This document shows positions 54,212-62,981 of a DNA stretch of 64,000 bases, one piece after another. Source of the DNA: Palleniella muris (GTDB lineage Bacteria; Bacteroidota; Bacteroidia; Bacteroidales; Bacteroidaceae); contig NZ_SRZC01000010.1 in assembly GCF_004792655.1 (NCBI RefSeq), forward strand, positions 62,001 through 126,000, given 5' to 3'. The notes under the pieces are model-generated. The model saw nothing but the letters and a program-made list of their open reading frames with translations. It ran no database searches and had not been told where the DNA came from. A program made the position numbers and the translations under genes. Numbering within the stretch: the stretch's first letter is position 1; the number at the start of each line of letters is the position of its first letter.

Positions 54212-54324
54212 CTCCTTTAACATCTTTCCGGTGCTTTGCTGCCGTGTGATAACCCGCCTGCCGTGTCTGTTGTTTTGGCACAGGAACAAGCGTCGCAGAG
54301 CATGCTGTTATGCATGGTTTTGTG

Positions 54325-54404
54325 AAAGGTAACCTTTCGCACTGCAAACCCTTACCTTTCGCATGGTAAAGTGTTACCTTTTATGATGCAAAAGGTAACA
54401 CTTT
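54325..54404. repeat. Array of four palindromic boxes at 21-23 bp spacing, second copy
   Basis: AAAGGTAACCTTT (54325), AAACCCTTACCTTT (54346), AAAGTGTTACCTTT (54368) and AAAGGTAACACTTT (54391), followed by TAAGTTGTTGATTATCAGTG. Same family as 34504-34582 and, with two boxes, 18903-18938. Confidence 0.8.
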
Positions 54405-54460
54405 GTCGTATAAAGAAAATGCTAAAAGTAAGTTGTTGATTATCAGTGTTTTTTTTGTTA

Positions 54461-54651
54461 TGAGGATGTGTCGAAACTCAAACCGATGTTTTCAAAGGTT
54501 GCAATTTGCAAGTTTAGTACTACAAACTACCGCTGCGCGGTAGAGGCTGAATGTTCGATTGTTTGAGAATTGTTTCTTTTCGATATTGTATAGACTGTAC
54601 TTACAAATTGAAAGTTGGGTTTTTGAAAACGGGCATTTTGACACACCCTCA
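54461..54651. mobile_element. Probable MITE with terminal inverted repeats and TA duplication
   Basis: The ends TGAGGATGTGTCGAAA (54461-54476) and TTTTGACACACCCTCA (54636-54651) are reverse complements at 14 of 16 positions. Each end is flanked by TA, as left by Tc1/mariner or IS630-type transposases. No reading frame lies inside. It sits between the box array and the SGNH gene. Confidence 0.6.
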
Positions 54652-54676
54652 TAAAGAAAATACTGGTGGTTTGATA

Positions 54677-55411
54677 CTACAAGCTCTTGGAATAAAAGCA
54701 TTGAAGCCACAGGTCTGCCATTCTCTTGTGGGCTGCCGGGGTGGGGTGGATGCCGTCCCAAATCCAGTATTGCTTTGACGGGGTGGTCAGCGAACCGAAC
54801 ATCTTAGCGAAAGGCACAAGTGTGGCATTGTGCTTTGTGGCAAGACGGACTGTTATTTCTGCCAGTTTGTCTGCGAGATGCTCGCGCAGGGCATAGTTCT
54901 CCGCGTCGCCACGCCAGCCGACTTTCGCCACGAAAGGGGTGCACAGCATAATGCGTACATTAGGGAACTGCCGTCTTGTCTCTGTCAGAAGACTGTCGTA
55001 ACGTCGTTCCCAATCCTTCAAGTCGAAGTCCTTTGCTCCGCTTCCGAGGAACTGTTCCACGTCGTTTGTGCCTATGAGTACGGACAGCACATCAGGCTTC
55101 ATCTCCATACAGTTCTGCTGCCATGTTGCTTCAAGGTCAGAAAGTGTATACCCGCTTACCCCTCGGTTGAAGCATTCGTATTCGCCCGGCTTTTCCGCCA
55201 TCAAGGTTGCTGCGGAAATCATCATGTAGCTGTGCCCGAAGATGTGGTTGAAGTCCGAATGGTTTCGTGCCTCGGAAGGGGTGGCGCGCCCTCCGCTGTT
55301 TCCCCATCCGCCGTCGGTGATGGAGTCACCTAAATAAAGTATTCGTAACGGAGCGGCGCAAATGATAGCCGGCAATGTCACCAATGCAAGTAAAAGTCTG
55401 AGTCTTTTCAT
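54677..55411 (-). CDS. Secreted SGNH/GDSL hydrolase
   Basis: The start at 55411 begins a signal peptide (MKRLRLLLALVTLPAIICAA), giving 244 residues; the frame extends 21 codons upstream, across the promoter, and is rejected. Block I is LYLGDSITDGGWGN (Ser30), block III is VLIGTNDVEQF and block V is WDGIHPTPAAHKR. These fit carbohydrate acetylesterases (CE12/rhamnogalacturonan-acetylesterase-like). It might remove acetyl groups from pectin for the PL11 enzyme encoded 5 kb away. Confidence 0.88.
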   Translation of the reverse strand: MKRLRLLLALVTLPAIICAAPLRILYLGDSITDGGWGNSGGRATPSEARNHSDFNHIFGHSYMMISAATLMAEKPGEYECFNRGVSGYTLSDLEATWQQNCMEMKPDVLSVLIGTNDVEQFLGSGAKDFDLKDWERRYDSLLTETRRQFPNVRIMLCTPFVAKVGWRGDAENYALREHLADKLAEITVRLATKHNATLVPFAKMFGSLTTPSKQYWIWDGIHPTPAAHKRMADLWLQCFYSKSL

Positions 55412-55471
55412 TTTTGTTTGCTGTTGTTTTTGGATATTTCTCTGTAGGTATTTGGAATTTGATAACCTATG

Positions 55472-55479
55472 CAAAGTTA
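55472..55479 (-). promoter_or_regulatory. -7 element of the SGNH gene
   Basis: Minus-strand TAACTTTG followed by CA, 60 bases before the chosen start. Confidence 0.55.
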
Positions 55480-55886
55480 CGCTTTTTTCTTTGAATCCGC
55501 ACGCTGTGGCTTGCTTTTTTGTGTTTTGCAGATAAAAAACATGCAGAGCAGTCTGCCGGCCTCCTTTGGGTTATGCTACCGTGCTGATGAACAGAGATGC
55601 GGTGGAAACTGAAATGTGGGTATGGGATTACACATTGAATTATATAATAACACATCTCCAAGTCTGGCTTTTGCGTGCATGTTTCCATGCAAATTGTTGC
55701 GGGGCTGATGTGGCAAAGCCGTTTTGTGAGCCTTATTAATAAATATGAATGAAATTGTTGTTCCCTGCAATGCGAAGGTCTGGACTGTATCGAAAAATAT
55801 GTTGCCTGTAGATACCGATAATTGTTATTAAAATTTAAAATAAGATTTTTGCTCGTCAAATATTCTTTATTTTGCTGTTTTTTTGT

Positions 55887-55894
55887 TACTTTTG
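55887..55894 (+). promoter_or_regulatory. -7 element of the M23 peptidase gene
   Basis: TACTTTTG followed by CA. The transcribed leader contains a hairpin (GGCGACAA...TTGTCGTGAGCGCC, about 55909-55937). The remainder of the 55475-55961 spacer shows no gene. Confidence 0.55.
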
Positions 55895-55961
55895 CAGTGA
55901 ATTGCGTTGGCGACAATGCTTTGTTGTCGTGAGCGCCACGTCTAATTAACCCCAAAAAATA

Positions 55962-56912
55962 ATGAGTTTTATTAATACAAAGAAAATATTATTTGCATTC
56001 GTAAACCTATTTGTGGTCGTATCATCCGTATCTGCTCAGGACATGCTTGCACGCCAAGCGCCTGTTGACAGAAAGATGAAGGCTGTGGACACACTGACAC
56101 TGAAACGTCTTATCAACCGCGAGCAGGCACTCTCGCCTGCAGCAGAGCTTTATGAGGACTGGAACAACAAATATGCCCATAAAGCGACAGAGCTTCCGGA
56201 TTCGTTCAAAATCAATCTCCGGAATTTCTGCATGCCTACACCGTCCCGCGTCATAACATCCAATTTCGGCCCGCGCTGGGGACGTCAGCATAAAGGACTT
56301 GACTTGAAAGTATATATCGGAGACACAATCCGTGCGGCGTTCAGCGGCAGGGTTCGCATCGTAAGATACGAGGCGCGCGGTTACGGACATTATGTGGTCA
56401 TCCGTCACAATAACGGTCTTGAGACGACATACGCCCACATGAGCAAGTCGCTTGTCGAGGAGAACCAGCCGATAAAGGCGGGAGAAGTCGTGGGACTTGG
56501 CGGCAATACGGGACGAAGCACAGGTTCGCACCTGCATTTCGAGACACGTCTCTGCGGTGTAGCCCTTGACCCTACGCTGTTCTTTGACTTCCGCAATCAG
56601 GATGTTGTAGGCGATTATTACATGTTCCGCCGTGACACATACCAGCAGGAAGGCCGCGAGGCGTCTGCTCTCCGTGGCAAGACCGGCAACGGAAGCTATA
56701 CGCGTGAGCAGGTGACAGGCAAGCCTGAAGATGCCGAGAGCACTGACGGCGAGCAGTATGCTGAGAACCCACGCTACCATAAGGTGCGACGTGGTGAGAC
56801 GCTATCCTCTATCGCAAAGAAACGTGGTACTACAATTGAGAACATCTGCCGCCTTAACCGTATAGGCAAAGTCAAGCGTCTGAAGGTCGGACAGATACTG
56901 CGCTTCTCGTAA
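55962..56912 (+). CDS. M23 peptidase with C-terminal LysM domain
   Basis: The 316-residue exported protein has a signal peptide (about 1-25, ending SVSAQ). The M23 domain has NFGPRWGRQHKGLDL with zinc ligands His110 and Asp114, His159 in TTYAHMS and HLHF at 190-193. The C-terminal LysM (about 272-315, YHKVRRGETLSSIAKKRGT) binds peptidoglycan. It probably cuts peptide cross-links during growth or division, or acts as a non-catalytic activator, but the full ligand set argues for activity. A terminator follows. Confidence 0.94.
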   Translation: MSFINTKKILFAFVNLFVVVSSVSAQDMLARQAPVDRKMKAVDTLTLKRLINREQALSPAAELYEDWNNKYAHKATELPDSFKINLRNFCMPTPSRVITSNFGPRWGRQHKGLDLKVYIGDTIRAAFSGRVRIVRYEARGYGHYVVIRHNNGLETTYAHMSKSLVEENQPIKAGEVVGLGGNTGRSTGSHLHFETRLCGVALDPTLFFDFRNQDVVGDYYMFRRDTYQQEGREASALRGKTGNGSYTREQVTGKPEDAESTDGEQYAENPRYHKVRRGETLSSIAKKRGTTIENICRLNRIGKVKRLKVGQILRFS

Positions 56913-56938
56913 GAAATGGAATAAAAAGATATGGGTAG

Positions 56939-56980
56939 AGTACTGCTGTTAGTTAAAAAAACATAACAGCAGTACTTTGC
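56939..56980 (+). terminator. Terminator after the M23 peptidase gene
   Basis: AGTACTGCTGTTA (56939-56951) pairs perfectly with TAACAGCAGTACT (56964-56976), followed by TTGCTTGT. Confidence 0.7.
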
Positions 56981-57005
56981 TTGTCATTATTAGATAGGAA
57001 ATTAG

Positions 57006-57013
57006 TAATTTTG
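57006..57013 (+). promoter_or_regulatory. -7 element directly before the DUF177 start
   Basis: TAATTTTG followed by CA, only 8 bases before the ATG at 57022. A transcript from here would have almost no leader. Confidence 0.6.
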
Positions 57014-57021
57014 CATCCGAA

Positions 57022-57555
57022 ATGTGTGGTATAGATAACCTCAAACTGGATATCAAGCTCCTCCCTGAAGGAGATTCTGCTGTGACGGCAAGTCTCGGCG
57101 GAGAGTTCTTCTCAGCAATAGAGGGCTCGGAGATAACTCAGGGTGACGTGCGCGTGGATGTGTCTATACGCAAGACCATCCACTTCTCTGATGTTACTTT
57201 CCATGCCATAGGCACAGTCGAAATCCCTTGTGACCGCTGTCTTGACCCGATGGAACAGCCCATTGACGCCATGCAGCATCTCACAGTGAAGTTCGGCAGT
57301 GAATACTCCGAAACAGACGACCTCATCACAGTGACCGAGGAAAACCCGGTACTTGATCTGTCATGGCTCGTCTATGAGGCTGTAATCCTCAGTCTGCCCG
57401 TCAAGCACGTGCATGCACCTGGAAAATGCAACCGTGCGATGATCCAACTGCTCGAAGAGCACAGCGCCACCCGAAGTGACGACACGGCAGAGGAACTGCA
57501 GGAGACAGACCCGCGGTGGAGCGCATTGGAAGAACTGAAAAAGCGTTTCAATTAA
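57022..57555 (+). CDS. DUF177 protein (YceD-like)
   Basis: A 177-residue acidic protein with the DUF177 pattern: GTVEIPCDRCLDPMEQPIDA in the middle, with its CxxC, and DLSWLVYEAVILSLPVKHVH near the end. YceD (in plants and bacteria) is linked to 23S rRNA processing and is nearly always next to rpmF, as here. The promoter is so close that the mRNA would be nearly leaderless, unless a start further downstream is used. Confidence 0.9.
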   Translation: MCGIDNLKLDIKLLPEGDSAVTASLGGEFFSAIEGSEITQGDVRVDVSIRKTIHFSDVTFHAIGTVEIPCDRCLDPMEQPIDAMQHLTVKFGSEYSETDDLITVTEENPVLDLSWLVYEAVILSLPVKHVHAPGKCNRAMIQLLEEHSATRSDDTAEELQETDPRWSALEELKKRFN

Positions 57556-57658
57556 GTTGCGGAATGTCGGGGATGAACGTTCCCGCAGGCATTTCGAGAC
57601 GGAGTGGAAAGGCAAAAGGAACATTGTAAATTAATCAAATCAAAAAAACTAAAATAAA

Positions 57659-57844
57659 ATGGCACATCCTAAAAGAAGACAGTCAAAGACTCGTACACTT
57701 AAGCGTCGTACACACGACAAGGCAGTAGCTCCAACACTTGCAGTTTGCCCTAACTGCGGCTCATACTACGTTTACCACACAGTATGCCCTACTTGTGGAC
57801 AGTATCGTGGTAAGATTGCCATCGTAAAGGAACTCGCTGATTAA
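57659..57844 (+). CDS. rpmF: Ribosomal protein L32
   Basis: A 61-residue basic protein of the large subunit: AHPKRRQSKTRTLKRRTHDK, then two zinc-binding CxxC pairs (CPNCG and CPTCG). Typical length and location between DUF177 and fabH. Confidence 0.98.
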   Translation: MAHPKRRQSKTRTLKRRTHDKAVAPTLAVCPNCGSYYVYHTVCPTCGQYRGKIAIVKELAD

Positions 57845-57862
57845 TAACCATCATTTACGTAA

Positions 57863-58885
57863 ATGGAAAAAATCAATGCTGTAATCACCGGTGTTGGTGG
57901 CTATGTGCCGGAGTATATCCTCACAAACGAGGAACTCTCTCGCATGGTCGACACCAATGACGAATGGATTACAACACGTGTAGGCATAAAGGAGCGCCGC
58001 ATCCTCAAGGAAGAAGGTCTCGGCTCAAGCTATCTTGCGCGTAAGGCTGCCAAGCAGCTTATACGCAAGACAGGCGTTGACCCACAGACAATCGACTGCG
58101 TCATCTGCGCCACAACGACATCTGACTATCATTTCCCGTCCAACGCCTCTATCGTTATAGGAAAGCTCGGACTGACAAATGCACATGGTTTTGATGTCTC
58201 TTGTGCATGTTGCGGATTCCTTTATACTGTGGACATGGCTGCTGCTTATGTGCAGAGCGGACGCTACAAGAAAGTCCTTGTCATAGCAGCGGAGAAGATG
58301 TCATCAATGGTTGACTATCAGGACCGTCAGACTTGTGTGCTCTTCGGCGACGGCGCAGCATGCGTTCTCGTTGAAGCCTCCACAGAGGAAGGCATGGGCA
58401 TCCAGGACTCTTTCCTGCGTACAAACGGCATAGGTCTGCCTTACCTTCACATGAAGGCCGGCGGCTCGGTATGTCCTCCGTCACGCTATACGGTTGACCA
58501 CCGCATGCACTATGTGTACCAGGAGGGACGCACAGTCTACCGTTATGCGGTGACAAGCATGTCGGACGATGTCAAAGAGATAATGAAGCGCAACAACCTC
58601 ACAACTGACGATGTCAATTGGGTTGTGCCTCATGAAGCCAACATGCGAATCATTGAGGCTGTTACCAAGCGCCTTGACTTGCCAATGGAAAAGGTGATGG
58701 TCAACATCGAGCACTATGGCAACACAAGTGCTGCAAGCATCGCACTCGCACTTTGGGATTTCGAGAAGAAGTTCAAGAAGGGCGACAATGTGATTTTCAC
58801 AGCTTTCGGAGCCGGTTTCGTTCACGGTGCTCTTTATCTTAAATGGGCTTACGATGGTGACTCAGTTACAGAGAACAATGCATAA
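57863..58885 (+). CDS. fabH: 3-oxoacyl-ACP synthase III
   Basis: It condenses acetyl-CoA with malonyl-ACP to start fatty acid synthesis. The 340-residue protein has NAVITGVGGYVPEYILTNEE, the catalytic Cys116 in DVSCACCGF, His in VPHEANMRIIEA and Asn in EHYGNTSAAS, all in order. Branched-chain preference cannot be told. Its stop overlaps the start of era by 8 bases. Confidence 0.96.
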   Translation: MEKINAVITGVGGYVPEYILTNEELSRMVDTNDEWITTRVGIKERRILKEEGLGSSYLARKAAKQLIRKTGVDPQTIDCVICATTTSDYHFPSNASIVIGKLGLTNAHGFDVSCACCGFLYTVDMAAAYVQSGRYKKVLVIAAEKMSSMVDYQDRQTCVLFGDGAACVLVEASTEEGMGIQDSFLRTNGIGLPYLHMKAGGSVCPPSRYTVDHRMHYVYQEGRTVYRYAVTSMSDDVKEIMKRNNLTTDDVNWVVPHEANMRIIEAVTKRLDLPMEKVMVNIEHYGNTSAASIALALWDFEKKFKKGDNVIFTAFGAGFVHGALYLKWAYDGDSVTENNA

Positions 58886-59759
58886 GGCGGGATTCGTAAA
58901 CATAGTAGGCAATCCTAATGTAGGAAAAAGTACGCTCATGAACCAATTGGTTGGTGAGCGTATTTCTATTGCTACCTTCAAGGCGCAGACTACGCGCCAC
59001 CGCATAATGGGCATAGTCAATACGCCTGACATGCAGATTGTCTTTTCTGACACTCCCGGAGTGCTGAAGCCAAACTATAAGCTGCAGGAATCGATGCTTG
59101 CCTTCTCCGAGTCTGCACTTGTCGATGCCGATGTGCTCTTGTATGTCACGGACGTTGTGGAGAAACCTGAGAAGAATGCGGACTTCCTTGCCAAGGTGGC
59201 TAAACTGACCATACCGGTCATCCTGCTTATCAACAAGATAGATGTCAGTGACCAGAAAAGTCTTGGCGACATCGTGGACAAGTGGCATGGGTTGCTTCCT
59301 AATGCGGAGATTCTGCCTATATCAGCAAAGAACAAGTTTGGCGTTGATGTGCTCCTGAACCGCATAAAGCAGCTCATTCCTGACTCACCGCCTTTCTTTG
59401 ACAAGGAACAGCTTACCGACAAGCCGGCACGCTTCTTTGTCTCAGAGATAATACGTGAGAAGATTCTTCTCTACTATTCCAAGGAGATTCCTTATGCCGT
59501 GGAAGTGCGTTGTGAGTCTTTCAAGGAGGATGATAAGACCATCCACATCCAGGCTGTCATCTATGTGGAGCGTGACTCGCAGAAAGGCATCATCATTGGA
59601 CATCAGGGTGTTGCGATAAAGAAAGTCAACATCGAAGCACGCAAGCAGCTGGAGAAATTCTTCGATAAACATATCTATTTAGAAACATTTGTAAAAGTAG
59701 ACAAAGACTGGCGCAGTTCAAAGAAAGAGCTTGACAGCTTTGGCTATAACCCCGAATAA
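58878..59759 (+). CDS. era: GTPase Era
   Basis: A ribosome-assembly GTPase that binds the 3' end of 16S rRNA. The ATG at 58878 ([19 protein letters not shown]) gives 293 residues, the normal size. G1 [10 protein letters not shown]3 DTPGV and G4 NKID are visible; the C-terminal KH domain has [19 protein letters not shown]. It overlaps fabH and ends one base before der. Confidence 0.97.
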   Translation: MHKAGFVNIVGNPNVGKSTLMNQLVGERISIATFKAQTTRHRIMGIVNTPDMQIVFSDTPGVLKPNYKLQESMLAFSESALVDADVLLYVTDVVEKPEKNADFLAKVAKLTIPVILLINKIDVSDQKSLGDIVDKWHGLLPNAEILPISAKNKFGVDVLLNRIKQLIPDSPPFFDKEQLTDKPARFFVSEIIREKILLYYSKEIPYAVEVRCESFKEDDKTIHIQAVIYVERDSQKGIIIGHQGVAIKKVNIEARKQLEKFFDKHIYLETFVKVDKDWRSSKKELDSFGYNPE

Positions 59760-59760
59760 T

Positions 59761-61068
59761 ATGGCATTAGTAGCAATAGTAGGACGCCCTAATGTGGGCA
59801 AGTCCACCCTTTTCAACAGACTTACCAACACTCGCCAGGCGATTGTCAGTGACGTGGCAGGAACAACACGCGACCGCCAGTATGGCAAGTGTGAGTGGTG
59901 TGGCAGTGAATTCTCTCTGGTAGATACCGGCGGATGGGTCGTTAACTCCGACGATATCTTTGAGGACGCTATCCGCCGTCAGGTGATAGTTGCGACAGAG
60001 GAGGCTGACCTTGTGCTCTTCGTCGTGGACATAAAGAACGGTGTGACAGACTGGGATGAGGATGTGGCGATGATTCTCCGCCGCACGAAGCTCCCTGTCG
60101 TGCTTGTTGCCAACAAGGCTGACAACAATGTGGACAACTACTATGCTGCGGAGTTCTATTCTCTCGGCCTTGGTGAGCCGCAGACTGTCTCGGCAGCCAC
60201 AGGTTCCGGTACAGGTGATTTGCTTGACCTTGTTGTGGAGAAGCTCCCGAATGCAGAGAAAGAGGTTGTGGAGAACATCCCGCGTTTTGCCGTTGTAGGA
60301 CGTCCAAATGCAGGAAAATCCTCAATCATCAATGCTTTCATAGGCGAGGAGCGTAACATCGTGACAGAGATTGCTGGCACGACACGTGACTCAATCTACA
60401 CAAAGTATGACAAGTTCGGTTTCAATTTCTACCTTGTCGACACAGCGGGCATACGCCGTAAGAACAAGGTCACCGAGGACTTGGAGTTCTATTCCGTCAT
60501 GCGTTCCATACGCGCCATAGAAAACTCCGATGTCTGCATCCTCATGATTGACGCCACAAGAGGCATCGAGGCTCAGGACATGAACATCTTCCAGCTCATA
60601 CAGCGCAACAACAAGTCGCTTGTTGTCGTTGTCAACAAATGGGACCTTGTGGAAGACAAGTCGCAGATTGCGATAAAGACCTTCGAGAATGCCATCCGAA
60701 ACCGCATGGCTCCGTTTGTCGATTTCCCGATAATCTTCGCATCCGCATTGACAAAACAGCGCATCTTCAAAGTGCTTGAGACCGCACAGAGAGTGTACGC
60801 GAACCGCAAGGCGCGTGTCGGAACGACAAAGCTGAATGAGGTGATGCTACCTCTCATTGAGGCTTTCCCACCGCCATCAATCAAGGGAAAGTACATCAAG
60901 ATAAAGTACTGCGCACAGCTTCCTGAGACACAGATACCGTCTTTCGTGTTCTATGCCAACCTGCCGCAGTATGTCAAGGAGCCTTACAAGCGTTTCCTTG
61001 AAAACAAGATACGTGAAAACTGGGAGATGACAGGCTCTCCGATAAATGTATTTATACGCCAGAAATAA
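59761..61068 (+). CDS. der: GTPase Der (EngA)
   Basis: A double-domain GTPase for 50S assembly. The ATG at 59761 ([20 protein letters not shown]) gives 435 residues. The first G domain has VDTGGWV and ANKADN; the second starts [18 protein letters not shown], with DTAGI and NKWDLV. The C-terminal KH-like domain follows ([16 protein letters not shown]). Era and Der in tandem is a common Bacteroidales order. Confidence 0.97.
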   Translation: MALVAIVGRPNVGKSTLFNRLTNTRQAIVSDVAGTTRDRQYGKCEWCGSEFSLVDTGGWVVNSDDIFEDAIRRQVIVATEEADLVLFVVDIKNGVTDWDEDVAMILRRTKLPVVLVANKADNNVDNYYAAEFYSLGLGEPQTVSAATGSGTGDLLDLVVEKLPNAEKEVVENIPRFAVVGRPNAGKSSIINAFIGEERNIVTEIAGTTRDSIYTKYDKFGFNFYLVDTAGIRRKNKVTEDLEFYSVMRSIRAIENSDVCILMIDATRGIEAQDMNIFQLIQRNNKSLVVVVNKWDLVEDKSQIAIKTFENAIRNRMAPFVDFPIIFASALTKQRIFKVLETAQRVYANRKARVGTTKLNEVMLPLIEAFPPPSIKGKYIKIKYCAQLPETQIPSFVFYANLPQYVKEPYKRFLENKIRENWEMTGSPINVFIRQK

Positions 61069-61138
61069 ACAGTGAAGGGTGGGGAAGTGTGCCCGCCTTT
61101 CGCTGTATTTATAAAGCCGTAACGGCAAAAACAATATC

Positions 61139-61552
61139 ATGGACATGAAACGAATGAGATTCATAATGCTCTTAACCGCATTCTGTTTCCTCGCGACAGG
61201 CTGCAACAAAGGCGAGAGCCTGGAGGAAATAGAGGCTCGCGCTGGCAACACGGCGGTGGAATACTACAAACTGCTGCTTGCAGAGAACTACGAGGATTTC
61301 GTCAACGGCATGCTTGGTGGTGACTCCCTCCCTCCTGTCTATAAGGAGCAGATGGTGGCAAATGCCGCAATGTTTGTGAAGCAACAGGTCGATGAACATA
61401 AAGGCATAAAGGAGATAACGCTGAGCAGTTGCAAGGCTGACACTGCCAACCATACGGCAGATGCATTCCTGTACTTGCATTTCGCCGACTCGCAGAAAGA
61501 AGTGGTTAATGTACCGCTCGTGGAGAGAAACGGCGTGTGGTACATGAAATGA
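61139..61552 (+). CDS. Small lipoprotein (DUF4878-like)
   Basis: The 137-residue protein has a lipoprotein signal with LATGC (Cys22) and then an alpha/beta domain: EYYKLLLAENYEDFVNGM, VDEHKGIKEITLSSCKAD, and NVPLVERNGVWYMK at the end. This resembles the NTF2-like DUF4878 family of small Bacteroidetes lipoproteins. Function unknown. Confidence 0.75.
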   Translation: MDMKRMRFIMLLTAFCFLATGCNKGESLEEIEARAGNTAVEYYKLLLAENYEDFVNGMLGGDSLPPVYKEQMVANAAMFVKQQVDEHKGIKEITLSSCKADTANHTADAFLYLHFADSQKEVVNVPLVERNGVWYMK

Positions 61553-61590
61553 CAGCATTGCCCTGCCTTGAGATGATTGACAAAAGCTAT

Positions 61591-61616
61591 CGATATACCG
61601 AGATACCGTTATATCG
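61591..61616. promoter_or_regulatory. Short dyad before the alcohol dehydrogenase gene
   Basis: CGATATA (61591-61597) and TATATCG (61610-61616) are reverse complements 12 bases apart, 22 bases before the ATG. Possible operator or leader hairpin. Confidence 0.35.
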
Positions 61617-61637
61617 AATCAACCTTAACATAAAGCA

Positions 61638-62816
61638 ATGAACAACTTCACATTCTATTCTCCTACCGAATTCGTCTTCGGCAAGGAAACTGACAATAAC
61701 GTAGGCTCACTTTGCCGCCGATATGGCGCAAAGCGAGTCCTCGTCGTTTATGGCGGACAGTCTGCAAAGAAGAGCGGACTGCTCGACCGAGTGTTTGCAA
61801 GCCTGAAAGCAGAAGGGCTTGATTATGTAGAACTTGGCGGCATACAGCCTAACCCGACCGACGGAAAAGTCTACGAAGGCATAGAACTTGTAAGAAAGGA
61901 AAATGCCGATTTCGTCCTCGCTGTCGGAGGCGGTTCGGTCATTGACACGGCAAAAGCCATCTGTGCCGGTGTGCCTTACGACGGCGATTTCTGGGATTTC
62001 TTCATATGCAAGGCAACCATTCAGGCGGCACTCCCTGTTGCTGTCGTGCTCACAATCCCGGCAGCAGGCTCCGAAGGCTCAGGCAATGCTGTCATCACAC
62101 GTGAGGCAACGCTGCAGAAGCTCGGCATAAAGGCAAAGATGCTCCTTCGCCCGAAGTTTGCCGTGATGAATCCGGAACTGACATTCACCCTTCCTGCATG
62201 GCAGACAGCCAGCGGCATAGCCGACATGATGGCGCACATCCTTGAGCGTTATCTCTCGAACAATGCCGACATATTCATCGGCGAACGCCTTTGCGAAGGC
62301 ACACTGCTTGCCATTATGGACGCTGCGCCGCGTGTCATGGCGAACCCTTGCGACTATGGAGCGCGTGCAAACATCATGTGGAGCGGTATGGTGGCACATA
62401 ACGACACCTGCTCCTGCGGTATGGACGAAGACTGGTCATGCCACGCCATAGAGCACGAACTTTCCGCACTTTACAATGTCACTCACGGCGCAGGACTTGC
62501 GGTGATGTTCCCTGCGTTCCTGACATACATGGCGAAGCACCACCCTGCAAAGGTGCGCCAGCTTGCCGTCCGTGTGTTCGGAGTGTCTCCGGAAGGAAAG
62601 ACTGACGAGCAAATAGCGTTGGAGGGTGTCGCACGCATGAAAGCGTTCTTCAAGGATGTGCTTCAGCTCCCTGTCACGCTCGGTGAACTCGGTATAGAGA
62701 ATCCCGACATCGCCACTCTTGTTTGCAAGCTCCATGAGAACAAGGGCAATCCGTTCGGATTCTATTACAGCCTTACACCGGAAATCACAGAAGAGATTTA
62801 CCGTCTCGCAATGTGA
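61638..62816 (+). CDS. Iron-containing alcohol dehydrogenase (butanol dehydrogenase-like)
   Basis: A 392-residue group III dehydrogenase that reduces aldehydes with NAD(P)H. It has NFTFYSPTEFVFGKETDNNV and GGGSVIDTAKAICAG (nucleotide binding). The metal region is SGIADMMAHILERYLS with CAIEHELSALYNVTHGAGLA, giving His ligands. It matches the YqhD/BDH branch. The substrate is unknown. It is convergent with the beta-lactamase gene. Confidence 0.92.
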   Translation: MNNFTFYSPTEFVFGKETDNNVGSLCRRYGAKRVLVVYGGQSAKKSGLLDRVFASLKAEGLDYVELGGIQPNPTDGKVYEGIELVRKENADFVLAVGGGSVIDTAKAICAGVPYDGDFWDFFICKATIQAALPVAVVLTIPAAGSEGSGNAVITREATLQKLGIKAKMLLRPKFAVMNPELTFTLPAWQTASGIADMMAHILERYLSNNADIFIGERLCEGTLLAIMDAAPRVMANPCDYGARANIMWSGMVAHNDTCSCGMDEDWSCHAIEHELSALYNVTHGAGLAVMFPAFLTYMAKHHPAKVRQLAVRVFGVSPEGKTDEQIALEGVARMKAFFKDVLQLPVTLGELGIENPDIATLVCKLHENKGNPFGFYYSLTPEITEEIYRLAM

Positions 62817-62854
62817 TTCTGATATATACAGACTCAGGAAAGTGGTTTCAATGG

Positions 62855-62920
62855 ACCTTATATGACAGCAACAGGGCTGATTCTTTTTTCGGAATCAGCC
62901 CTGTTGCTGTCATATAAGGT
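62855..62920. terminator. Perfect 29-bp inverted repeat between convergent genes
   Basis: The arms at 62855-62883 (starting ACCTTATATGACAGCAACAG) and 62892-62920 are exact reverse complements around an 8-base T-rich loop. It is placed as a two-way terminator, but is longer and more perfect than terminators usually are. Confidence 0.75.
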
Positions 62921-62981
62921 TAAATTGCTGTTGTAAATCAACTTTTGTTAATTCATAATCCATAGTGAAACATAATTGCAA

